Shown here one piece after another: positions 55,635-64,000 of a stretch of DNA of 64,000 nt. The stretch covers positions 38,282,911 to 38,346,910 of the forward strand of contig JAGTTD010000007.1 of the NCBI GenBank assembly GCA_018398585.1. Reading direction: 5' to 3'. Source of the DNA: Simmondsia chinensis (Eukaryota > Streptophyta > Magnoliopsida > Caryophyllales > Simmondsiaceae). The notes under the pieces are model-generated. The model did not search any database, was not told the DNA's origin, and saw nothing but the letters and a program-made list of their open reading frames with translations. Positions within the stretch are counted from its first letter, which is position 1. Each line of letters opens with the position of its first letter. The position numbers were made by a program, and so were the translations under genes.

Positions 55635-58600
55635 GCCATCGCCATATACCTCCTCCACATCCGACGCGGTATTCATGTGAGAAGCATATTAGAGTATGAA
55701 ATTATTTCTAGTTCTTCATCCATCAGTTTAACCTTTTGACAAAGTTGGTTCCTTGACAAAAAGATAGGAAAATGAACTAAGGATATATGCCTACTTGGTT
55801 TTGCAGCTGGTAAGCTGGTGGATAACAGTATATCATGGAGGGGTGACTCTGCTCTGAATGACGGGAAGGATGCGAATTTGGATCTCTCAAAAGGAATGTA
55901 TGATGCCGGGGATCACATGAAATTCGGTTTTCCAATGGCATACACTGCCACCGTGTTGTCTTGGGCCATCCTTGAGTATGGGGATCAGATGGGTGCGGTG
56001 AAGCAGTTGGAATCTGCTCAAGATTCACTCAAATGGATCACTGACTACCTCATCAACGCCCATCCTCGGGACAACGTCCTCTATATTCAGGTCTCTCCAT
56101 GTTGTCTTACTTGCACTAACCAAAATGGCATGATTTAATTATGTTTAAGGGTTATTTATGCCAAAAGTCCCTATACTTTGTCCATTATGTTAGTTTAGTT
56201 CTTTTACTTGTAACCTTGTTAATTTAGTCCTTGTACAATTTACATTGTGTCAATTTAGTCCTATTTTGAAGCTAAAGCAAAGAAAATGACGTAATTTTTG
56301 ACAACCCAGTCATGTTAGACGTAGGTAAAACAATACAATCCCATTGTTGACCCAATTTAGACCCAATCGTGACCGGATCATATAAATATATGTTGTCAAC
56401 TTAATGTTAATTTTACTCTAAGTACTAAATCAATACAATATAAATTATACAGAGACTAAGTCGACATAATAAATAAAGTAGAGGGACCTATGGTGTAACT
56501 CTATACTTTATTATATTTATATTGCATGAAAACTATGAGTAAGACATTTTCCTTCAAAAACCTTGAAATCGATCTTGGATGAATGTACAGGAGAATGTTC
56601 TTGTGCAATTTTGGTTTATATCATTCCGTGATGTTATTATGGAGATAGCGCTCACCTTGAATTTGAATGCATTGGAAACTCCCTCAATGTAGAGTCCTGT
56701 CTGTTTCTCGATTACTCAGTGGACTTCGTAGATGAAAAGAAAATAATTTCTGATAAAAGGAGTTCGAATTATCATGCAACTTAAGTAATTGAGAAACAGA
56801 CAGGACTCTACATTGAGCTGTGGTATGGAGGTAGCCCTTTGCTTGGAGCTCAATTGAGCCAAGGTGAACCCGAGCTAATGACAAGCAGAGATCAAACTTG
56901 AAGTTTCCGAACTTGCAGAGCCCAAACCAAGCGGAATGTTGGTGAACTCAGCCTTGAGCCCCACGAGCTCAAGCTCGGCTTGGCTTGGCTTACCGTTTAA
57001 GCACTTGTCTAATTTGGTAACATTTTGGGTTGTCAATCATGAAAACATTACAAGTACAATAGAAAAAGCCGAGATGCATAGTGAAATTCAAATCCATTGT
57101 TTAAAGAAGTTAAAATCCTTTTAGTTCAGTGCAAAAGGAATTTCCTTGATATCGTTAACTCACGCAGGTTGGTGACCCAGATTTGGACCATAAATGCTGG
57201 GACAGGCCCGAAACAATGAGTGAGAAAAGGCCTCTAACTCAGGTGAACACTTCCACTCCAGGAACTGAGGTTGCCGCTGAAACTGCTGCAGCTATGGCTG
57301 CTGCTTCCCTGGTGTTTAAAAAATCTGATTCTTCGTATTCAAGCACTCTTTTGAAGCATGCCAAACAGTTATTTACCTTCGCTGACAAGTATAGAGGTTC
57401 TTACAGTAAGAACATTCCCCAAGTTGCAAAGTACTATAATTCCACAGGCTACGGGGATGAACTCTTATGGGCTGCCAGTTGGCTCTATCACGCAACCAAA
57501 GATGACACTTACCTTGATTATGTAACTGAAAATGGAGAGGAGTTTGCAAATTTCGGAAGCCCGACTTGGTTTAGTTGGGATGATAAGCGCGCTGGGACTC
57601 AGGTAATTCTACTAGATTGGAAAGTGCTGATATACTTGCTTACGACTTAAGCTATTAGAGTATAAAACTCTTTACCAATAAGTCACGAGCTAAATCCTAA
57701 CAACCTCCACTCTTAATATCAGTATAATTTTTGCACAAGATATGAGGTGATATCCACACTTTAAGATTATGGGCTTTTGCATGAGGGGGCTAAAACTATT
57801 CTTAGATCTTCACCCATCGGCTTAAGCTTTTTGTGTTGTTAGCTCCTTGACATGGTATACAACCCTTGTTGAGAGGTCACAAGTTCGAATCCTAATAGTC
57901 TCCTCTTTCAATATTCACATAATTTCAACACAGGTATCAAGCCAGCCTATGTGATGTCATGCTTTAAGCCCAATGGGCTTTCACACGAACAACCTTGTTA
58001 GAGTATTCTTTGGTCTTCACTCTTCAGCTTAAACTTTCGGCATAATTGGTTCCTCAAATAAGTCACACATAGAAAAGTAGATGTAATATCTGTAACTGTG
58101 ATTGCAGGTGTTGCTATCCAGAATCAGCTTTTTCACAGCGAAGGACGTATCAAATTCTGCAAATTCTGGGCTTCGAAATTACAGGAAAACAGCTGAAGCT
58201 GTTATGTGTGGCCTCTTGCCCAATTCTCCTACCGCGACATCCCGCAGAACAGATGGTAAATTCAATTACCTTGCTAGATCTATTATTATTTCTATTCTAT
58301 TCTCTCTGTCGTATTTTTATTGTGGACCTCCTCCGTGTCAGCCTTTTTGTGTGGAGCTTATTTTTATTCTGAGACAGGCCATACGATCCAACATCCAAAC
58401 AGTTCAATTTAGGTCCACCAGATCCGATCCATTTTCTATGGTCTTTAAGGCGTGCTAGGATTCATACATGGTATTTTATGTTTTGCTCACTTGTAGCTTA
58501 TGGCTTTTTCATCACGATAAGGTGGCTGTAGTTAATTATGTTGGACAGTCCTTGTAAGGGCCAATTCCGAGATTTTAGGGGCCCAAAGCAAGTTTGATTA

Positions 58601-60874
58601 TCGGGCCTCTTTGTGGTAACTATGTTGATGCCAATGTATACACATCTCGAATAATCCATTTTATATTCTAACACCAACTAGTATATGGGTCATTCATATT
58701 ATAAACAATGATATTCACAAACTGAGAACATAACTAATTTTCAAAAAAGACCCTCAACAAATTGGCGCCTCAAGCAACTACTTTCCTTACTTGAGGATTT
58801 TAACCGTGTTTGGTCCTCGTTTGAACCTGTATGTTGCTGTGTATCAGTTGATGAGTGCCACATATTTCTGCATTAGCTAATGCGTGAACAAATTAAAAGA
58901 CAGTTTTTTTTAATCACAGCCTGCCTTTAGGGTTGCACTCTGAAGGCATAAGACTGCGTACATTTCACCCCTAGACCCTTCCTTGGTGGGAGCTCTTGTG
59001 GCACTTAGATTTTTGTTATTGTTGATGTTGTAGGAACTAGGAGATAGTGAAAATTGCTCAAAGTTTTTTAACTAGAAAGGATGCTTAAATTTCAGAAAGG
59101 AAAGAAACGACTTGACGTGGCATATGAATAAAAGCATACATTCGTTGTTCTTGTCCTTCATATGTTGTGTATTAGTAAATGCAGACACAAGATTTAAGTG
59201 GTTCGGCCAATTGTGTTTACTTCCATGGAGTTGCAGAGATTTTTCACTATCTGTGGGGAATAGTAAATATATTCTTCTTCTCTCACCTAACGCCTCAGAA
59301 ATTCTAGGCAAGTGTGTGTATATATATATATATTCCCACCCCACAAGACCCTTATATATCTGATTCTCTACTCCATTGACATAACTCATTATAAAATGAA
59401 ACCTAGCTTTACACAGAAAGCCAAACAGTTTCGTCTTGCACATGCTATCTCGAGCTGGCACTTTTCAGAAGAAGCAAATCATGTTTAAGGCTCCTCTCGT
59501 GACGCCCATTTTGTATTTTCGGAATGCAGGTGGTTTAGTATGGGTGAGCCAGTGGAACGCGCTGCAACAGCCAGTCGCATCTGCGTTTTTGGCGGTTATT
59601 TACAGCGATTACATGCTTTCTTCCCGAACAGCAAAGATATCTTGCAATGGGAATTCCTTCACGCCATCGGATCTTCGGGACTTTGCTATATCACAGGTAA
59701 AAGACCCCCTATCCCAGATCTTGCATACGCGGGAACTCTTGAAGCACTGAGTCTGTTGTTGTAGGTAAAAGACCCCCTATCCTCAATCCAACTATTTTGC
59801 TAGATACTGCACAGACTACCTTATACCTTTTACTTAATTACGTTAATACTGAAAGTGGAGGTTGTTGATATTCGAGCACGCGGCCTCTTGGTCAACGAAT
59901 TTCTGATACCATGTCAACGAACCATCCCAAAAGCTTAAACTAATAGATGAAAGTTCATTAATGTTTTTTTTACTATTGACAAAATCATTATGGCTTCGTT
60001 TGTTTTGACGAAAAACCTTTTCTTTCTCAATTTCATTGGTTTTTGCATAACTCTACAACAACGCACACAAACATGAAAAATATTTTCCTCCATTAGGGGG
60101 GAAATCGACCTACCTTCAACTAAAAGGGAAAACATTTTCCACCTTAATCTCACATCATATATTTCATTTCAACCTTAGTTTGGTCAAGCGTGAACCTCAT
60201 ATAAATTTATAGGAATGAAGTCATTCTTTAAGTACAAAAGACGAAATTTTTTATGGATAAAAAAATTAAAAATATTTTGTGAAGAAAAATTTCTTGTTGA
60301 ATCGAAGAAGCCTAAGGCTCTGTCTGGTGCATGGAATTCAATTCTTTATTCATATCCCAAGAAATTAGAATATATGACTTTCAGTTAATTCAAATTTTAT
60401 AGAATTGGTTATTGAAATTGTAATTTCAATTCTAACAAGTAAACCAAACAACAACATTAGAATTCTGAATCCAATTCTAGTCTCAACTTCAATTATAGGC
60501 TAAATGGTTGATAATTTTTTGTCCTCTTGATCATTTTGTAGGCCGATTATGTCCTCGGAAAGAATCCCATGAAAATGAGCTTTCTAGTAGGCTACGGCGA
60601 CAAATACCCACAACATGTGCACCATAGGGGAGCCTCAATTCCAGCTGATGCAGATACCGGGTGTACAGACGGGTTCCAATGGCTCAAATCAACCAAACCC
60701 AACCCGAATGTTGCAACCGGGGCACTCGTGGGAGGCCCGTTTAAAAATGAGACGTTCATCGACTCTCGAAATAACTCGATGCAAGCTGAGCCGAGCACAT
60801 ACAATAGCGCCCTTGTCGTTGGGCTGCTATCCGGTTTGGTTACTACATCTTCTGTTGTACAGTCCTTCTCATGA
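53782..60874 (+). CDS. Membrane-anchored GH9 endo-beta-1,4-glucanase
   Basis: Exons: 53782-53992, 55807-56090, 57168-57602, 58108-58255, 59530-59696, 60542-60874; 1578 nt, 525 aa, every junction in frame. An N-terminal membrane anchor (about residues 12-33, WLLVLIVAGVLAGAIVLGVK) follows a short basic tail; there is no carbohydrate-binding module. Catalytic signatures: Asp103-Ala-Gly-Asp106 (DAGD; nucleophilic-water base), HHRGAS with His at 442-443, and DSRNNSMQAEPSTY with Asp489 and acid Glu498. It hydrolyses beta-1,4-glucan in cell-wall assembly or loosening. Overall it resembles the GH9B5/GH9B7 pair of Arabidopsis (At1g19940, At1g75680), and the LQY1 and HVA22 neighbours agree. Intron 5 has a SINE on the donor. 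Confidence 0.96.
54059..54291 (+). mobile_element. SINE with Au-like body and a non-5S head
   Basis: Flanks TAATATTGTTCAATCT (54043-54058) and TAATATTGTTCTATCT (54292-54307) define a 233-bp insert. Its right half is the family body (GGCCCTTTGGAAACAAC; GACTGCGTACATCTCACC; CAGACCCTGCTTTGGTTGGA; GAGGCACTAGG; TTG tail). Its left half (CAAAGCGCTCTAAGCTTACG, then TTGCTTTATTGTTGC repeats) is not 5S rRNA. Confidence 0.75.
54410..54775. mobile_element. MITE in GH9B intron 1
   Basis: GGGTAAATTACAAATTGTTA on the left and TACTAATATGTAATCTACC on the right; interior GTCCACAAACTTTGTG and GCAGGTTTGGGAAGT. Same family as 28590-28945. Confidence 0.55.
55305..55765 (+). mobile_element. TRIM with inserted T-run in GH9B intron 1
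   Basis: Left LTR about 55304-55372 (CGTTAGATTATAAAAACCAT to GGTTCCTTAACA), PBS TGGTATCAGAGT, internal sequence, and a right LTR from about 55688 (TATTAGAGTATGAAATTATT to GGTTCCTTGACA). The internal region is enlarged by a T-run (about 55605-55634) and flanking DNA. Confidence 0.6.
56150..56515. mobile_element. MITE, 'CAATTTAGTCC' family, GH9B intron 2
   Basis: Left GGTTATTTATGCCAAAAGTC, CCTATACTTTGTCCATTATG and right ATAATAAATAAAGTAGAGGG, ACCTATGGTGTAACTC are inverted ends. Confidence 0.6.
56683..56817. repeat. Small perfect hairpin in GH9B intron 2
   Basis: The arm CTCAATGTAGAGTCCTGTCT, GTTTCTCGATTACT (56683-56716) is matched by its complement at 56784-56817 with one mismatch, around a 67-nt loop. 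The fold could be a MIR-like stem or a tiny MITE. Confidence 0.75.
57648..58060 (+). mobile_element. Tandem TRIM in GH9B intron 3
   Basis: Three LTR-like blocks (about 57652, 57793 and 57995; TTAGAGTATAAAACTC; CCATCGGCTTAAGCTTTTTG; TTGTTAGAGTATTCTTTGG) alternate with two internal segments containing GAGAGGTCACAAGTTCGAAT and CACAAGATATGAGGTGA. A multimer like that at 45199-46610. Confidence 0.6.
58560..58800. repeat. GGGCC-type interspersed repeat in GH9B intron 4
   Basis: GGGCCAATTCCGAGATTTTA, GGGGCCCAAAGCAAG on the left and GCGCCTCAAGCAACTACTTT on the right; related to 44770-44968. Confidence 0.4.
58915..59033 (+). mobile_element. 5S/Au-type SINE, body only, GH9B intron 4
   Basis: CACAGCCTGCCTTTAGGGTT, GCATAAGACTGCGTACATTT, CTTGGTGGGAGCTCTTGTGG, CACTTAG and a decayed TTG tail. 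Confidence 0.65.
59715..59762 (+). mobile_element. 48-bp SINE tail on the GH9B exon 5 donor
   Basis: The insert CAGATCTTGCATACGCGGGA, ACTCTTGAAGCACTGAGTCT, GTTGTTGT is the last part of the SINE body plus tail. Its 20-bp perfect target duplication AGGTAAAAGACCCCCTATCC (59695-59714 and 59763-59782) contains the splice donor AG|GTAAAA, so the donor is present twice. Confidence 0.9.
59783..59955 (-). mobile_element. TRIM fragment in GH9B intron 5
   Basis: GAAAGTGGAGGTTGTTGATA, TTCGAGCACGCGGCCTCTTG, GATACCATGTCAACG and CCCAAAAGCTTAAACTAAT match the TRIM internal region, PBS complement and LTR. Confidence 0.55.
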
Positions 60875-60920
60875 AACACCGGGTTAGAAACCCATTACAT
60901 AAATATTGTTAGAATCCCAC

Positions 60921-61282
60921 CGAGTTATTTACTCTATTGATCCCTAATGTTTGTAAGTTAGTTCAAATTGGTCTCTCATGTTTGTAAGTTTGTTCAAATT
61001 GATCCTTTATCTTTTCTTTTGTTTAACATAGTCCCTAATGTTTTATTTTATAACAGATAGAATAAGTCCCTCATTGAGTGATTGAAACTAAGTAAAGATT
61101 AAAAATACGAGACATCAATTTCGTTTTAAAATAAAAGATAAGGGGCTATTTTGAATGAGAAAAAAAGATGAAAGACGAATTTAAAACATTTATAAACATT
61201 AGAGACTGTCTTGAATCCAAGAACTGATGAGAGACCAATTTGAATGAATTTACAGACATCAAAAACCAACGGAGTAAATAAC
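60921..61282. mobile_element. Mutator-type MITE downstream of GH9B
   Basis: Ends CGAGTTATTTACTCTATTGA and CAACGGAGTAAATAACT are inverted; inner words ATCCCTAATGTTTGTAAG and their complement pair further. The flanks TAGAATCCCAC (60910-60920 and 61283-61293) are a perfect 10-11-bp duplication, fitting Mutator-like transposition. It lies about 46 bp after the stop codon and so probably within the 3' untranslated region. Confidence 0.78.
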
Positions 61283-61502
61283 TAGAATCCCACGTTGTCT
61301 GTGAGTGCAAACGTGCCTATGCTAAACCAGTTTTCTAGGAAGAGTTAGGTCAAATATCTTCTGATATATTTTTCCCGCTTGTTATTGTATGATGATGTAT
61401 TTGCGTGTTGTTCATGAGCTCTTAATATGTAAACTTTTTGTCTGTATAATGGCCATTTTTAGGTGATTGGTGTACCTTAACTTTCATTATTCTTGAACAG
61501 CT

Positions 61503-61670
61503 ATGGCGTCGTCCTTTCTTTATGCATTTATTCTTTCATTAGATTGTATTATATATATATATATATATATGTGCGCGCGCGTGTATAATATAATGTTTGC
61601 TAGCGCAGTCACGGCATCGTCCATTCTTTATGCATTTATTCTTTCGTTAATTTTATATTTGTACAGTATG
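61503..61670. repeat. Short tandem duplication with (AT)n(GC)n
   Basis: The words GGCGTCGTCCTTTCTTTATG, CATTTATTCTTTC (61504-61536) and GGCATCGTCCATTCTTTATG, CATTTATTCTTTC (61613-61645) are direct copies about 109 bp apart, separated by an (AT)n(GC)n microsatellite (61549-61582). Confidence 0.7.
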
Positions 61671-61855
61671 CATTTATTCTTGAATAGCATGTAGAAACCG
61701 GGGTTGTTCAGCCATACTGTAAAAAAATATTTTTTGTAATAATAATATCGTTGGTATTATATATATTGGATATTATTTATTTAAATTGATGAGTCATGTG
61801 ACATTTGTTGGCATGAGAAGTAATGATGTAATGACTCATGCTCATCTTTCAATAT

Positions 61856-62280
61856 GTAATGACGTATTATTGGAGGTTGGTGTTCTTGCTCCTCTCGGGT
61901 ACCTTTGGTGTGCGAAGCTATGGCAGCTAGGGCAGCATGCTTCTTGGCCTGCTCCTCGGGCTGGTCCCACGTTATCATTGAATCGGACTGTAAGATCGCT
62001 ATTGAAGCCTTCAAGAACCCGGAGTCCGCCCCTTGGGAGATCTCTGCCATTGTTGATGATGTTGTATCATTTTCTGATGTTTTTACCGTTTTATCCTTCT
62101 CCTGGACTCCTAGATCATATAACACGGCAGCTCATTGGGCTGCTAGTTTGCACCTTTGTGGTTGCTGCTCTCATGACCGGTGGATAAATGTTCCACCGCC
62201 CTTGTACTCTATCATTTCACATGATGCCATTGTAATATAGTCTCGCCTTGGGGCTTTTTAGTGTCAAAAAAAAAAAAAAA
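61856..62280 (+). mobile_element. 5'-truncated LINE with RNase H frame
   Basis: A perfect 23-bp target duplication begins GACTCATGCTCATC (61833-61855 and 62281-62303). An open frame to 62240 encodes the C-terminal RNase H-like domain (RVT_3 type) of a plant LINE: EAMAARAACFLACSSGWSHV, IIESDCKIAIEAF, FSWTPRSYNTAAHWAASLH and a tail with WINVPPPLYSII. Poly(A) of 16 ends it. The intact frame and long perfect duplication suggest a fairly recent insertion. Confidence 0.92.
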
Positions 62281-62303
62281 GACTCATGCTCATCTTTCAA
62301 TAT

Positions 62304-63121
62304 TATAAATAGTGAGTTTGGTAGTGCTTTGCACGTAGAGTAAAATCAGTGAAGAAAAATTAAAAACACATTAAAAAGAAGAAAAGAAAGAGCATGAGAA
62401 AATTGAGAGAAAAACAACAATAATATTTCTCTAGTTTTGATGCGAAACACTTGTCATTTTTTTAAAGCTTATTTGGTTTGTATTTTTATTATCTTCATAT
62501 AGAGTATAATTTATCCCTAGTTTTATAACAGTTGGCATAATAATTTTATGACTATCATTTTTTATGAAATTATATTATGCTTTTGAAAATAAACTTATTA
62601 TTTCAACAATAATAATCTCGATTTTTTCACAAAAACCACTTTTAAAATAATTCATTTTTTGCATGCTAGCCACAACTTTTCAAATTTTTAGAAAATCGTA
62701 TTGGAAAGTTTAAAATTTTTAAATCAATCACTTGCATTAATGTTAAATTTTGTTGAGGTTACAAGTCTAATATACTTTTAAAAAAGTCTCCATATACATA
62801 TTCGAATTTCTTAACATGTTAATGTGTATATGGATTTAAACATGTGCCATAGAACCGCCGTAGCGATATAATATTTTATCAACTAGCTAAAAATAACATA
62901 TGTTACATTTTCCTTAATTTTATATATAACATAAGTAAAAACAAACGTATAACCTAAATAAAATACTAATAATGTATATAATTGATTGAAAATATTTAAA
63001 ATTTTTTAAATAATTTTAAAAAAATTATAATAATTAAATAAAAAATAACTACTGTAATATAATTTTCTATTAAAAAAAACCCCTATAAAATAAGTTATAT
63101 TTGTCACCGTTATTTGTCAAC
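62304..63121. other. AT-rich spacer, nothing recognised
   Basis: Very AT-rich sequence without open frames of note or clear repeats. Confidence 0.5.
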
Positions 63122-63129
63122 CTAAGAGG

Positions 63130-63638
63130 TAGAGGTGGCCACGGGCCGGGGTTGGGCCAGGCCCGGGCCTGCACTATAGCGGGCCAGGTTGGTCCTGGTT
63201 GGGGTACCAGGCCAGGTAGGGCCTGGGTCCCTGCCTTGGGAACTCAGCTCGGCTCGGTCCCCCCCTCCTAGTTTTTTTTTTTTTTAATTTTGAAAATTTT
63301 ACAAAAAATAACACTAATGGGATTCAAACTCCACCCTTCTAGCATGCAAAACACCCTTATTACCAAATGAGCTAAAATTTTTTTGTAATTTTATTGGGTA
63401 TAAAAATAATTTAACATTCTTTACAAAAAAAGATAAAATTTTGATACAAAATTCACACCGGTGGGATTTGAACCCCATACCTTTAACATATAAAGTTAAC
63501 TATTACCAGATAATCTACAATTTTTTTACGATTTTAATAGGTAAAATTAATCTATATACATCTATAATAATAAAAAAATACCCAAACAGGCCTAGGCTCA
63601 GACCCCAATTTTTTTGCCCGGCCCACTGGCCACCTCTA
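63130..63638. mobile_element. hAT-type MITE with GGGCC words
   Basis: Ends TAGAGGTGGCCACGGGCC and GGCCCACTGGCCACCTCTA are near-perfect inverted repeats. Flanks CTAAGAGG (63122-63129) and CTGAGAGG (63639-63646) are an 8-bp target duplication with one mismatch. The left subterminal region is packed with GGGCCAGG/CCCGGGCC words. Two internal tRNA B-box-like words (GGGATTCAAACTCC; GGGATTTGAACCCC) hint at captured tRNA-like repeats. Confidence 0.8.
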
Positions 63639-63641
63639 CTG

Positions 63642-63870
63642 AGAGGGTACCAACACTTAAGTATCGGATTCTATTAGAATTTCGAAATTAAGCGTATTTG
63701 GACAAGAGTAGTAATAAGATTGGTGATATTTTGGAAAGTCATGTTACATCTCTCAGGTTAAGTTTTCTCGAAAACAACTTCTCTTTATGATAATATCCTA
63801 AAATATATATATACATATATATCTATTCTTAACATCCTGCCTAAACGAGAATCCTTAGGACATCAGAAGT
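63642..63870 (+). mobile_element. Old 5S/Au-type SINE
   Basis: GAGGGTACCAACACTTAAGT, TCGGATTCTATTAGAATTTC, GAAATTAAGCGTATTTGG and a decayed body (CTCTCAGGTTAAGTTTTCTC; CCTGCCTAAACGAGAATCCT). Heavily mutated. Confidence 0.7.
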
Positions 63871-64000
63871 GTCGCTGCTTCACCCTTAATTGTCAAAGTT
63901 TTGGATTATTTTGCGCATACTAAAGTCCAAAGCCCAAATCTAAGCATTCAAAAGTTCAAACGAACCCCAACGAGCACATTAAGAGCAGCAACATAGCAGA

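Overview
This window is nuclear DNA from a eudicot plant. The evidence is GT-AG interrupted genes of plant-specific families, AT-rich introns and spacers, a Ty1-copia element, TRIMs, many hAT- and Mutator-like MITEs, plant LINE remnants and SINEs. I cannot name the species.

Five host genes are supported exon by exon. From left to right they are: (1) the first two exons of a C2H2 zinc-finger gene (minus, 3300-4860, 3' end outside the window); (2) TRM6, the non-catalytic subunit of the tRNA m1A58 methyltransferase (plus, 20550-28545, 13 exons, 454 aa); (3) an HVA22/TB2-DP1 ER-membrane protein (minus, 32220-37409, with a leader intron); (4) LQY1, a thylakoid zinc-finger protein of photosystem II repair (plus, 43588-50325, 158 aa); (5) a membrane-anchored GH9 class B endo-beta-1,4-glucanase (plus, 53782-60874, 6 exons, 525 aa). 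From memory, the Arabidopsis homologues of 1, 3, 4 and 5 are neighbours (about At1g75710, At1g75700, At1g75690, At1g75680), so this looks like an ancient collinear block, with TRM6 as an extra member here.

Most of the rest is transposable elements, in introns as well as between genes. 1-7156: LINE remnants, a hAT-type MITE interrupted by a LINE, foldback MITEs. 7157-about 11990: a decayed copia element on the minus strand. 12000-20200: SINEs, a 1.2-kb palindrome, a solo LTR ending beside the TRM6 promoter. 28570-32200: MITEs, a hAT element, a solo LTR. 37500-43590: a hAT element, a solo LTR, nested SINEs. LQY1 and GH9B introns: a tandem TRIM array, SINEs and MITEs. 61280-64000: a LINE RNase H fragment, a hAT element, an old SINE.

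The most unusual content is (a) a high-copy SINE family whose 5' half is 5S rRNA and whose 3' half resembles the plant Au SINE body, ending in TTG repeats, with clean target-site duplications (TSDs) at many loci; (b) a tandem exon duplication in LQY1 that seems to have created a new intron at a proto-splice site AG|GT; (c) retroposons inserted on splice sites so that the TSD copied a donor (GH9B exon 5) or an acceptor (zinc-finger exon 2); and (d) minisatellite or tandem expansion of the 5' leaders of HVA22 and GH9B. The genes do not form one pathway; their grouping is shared ancestry of the segment.
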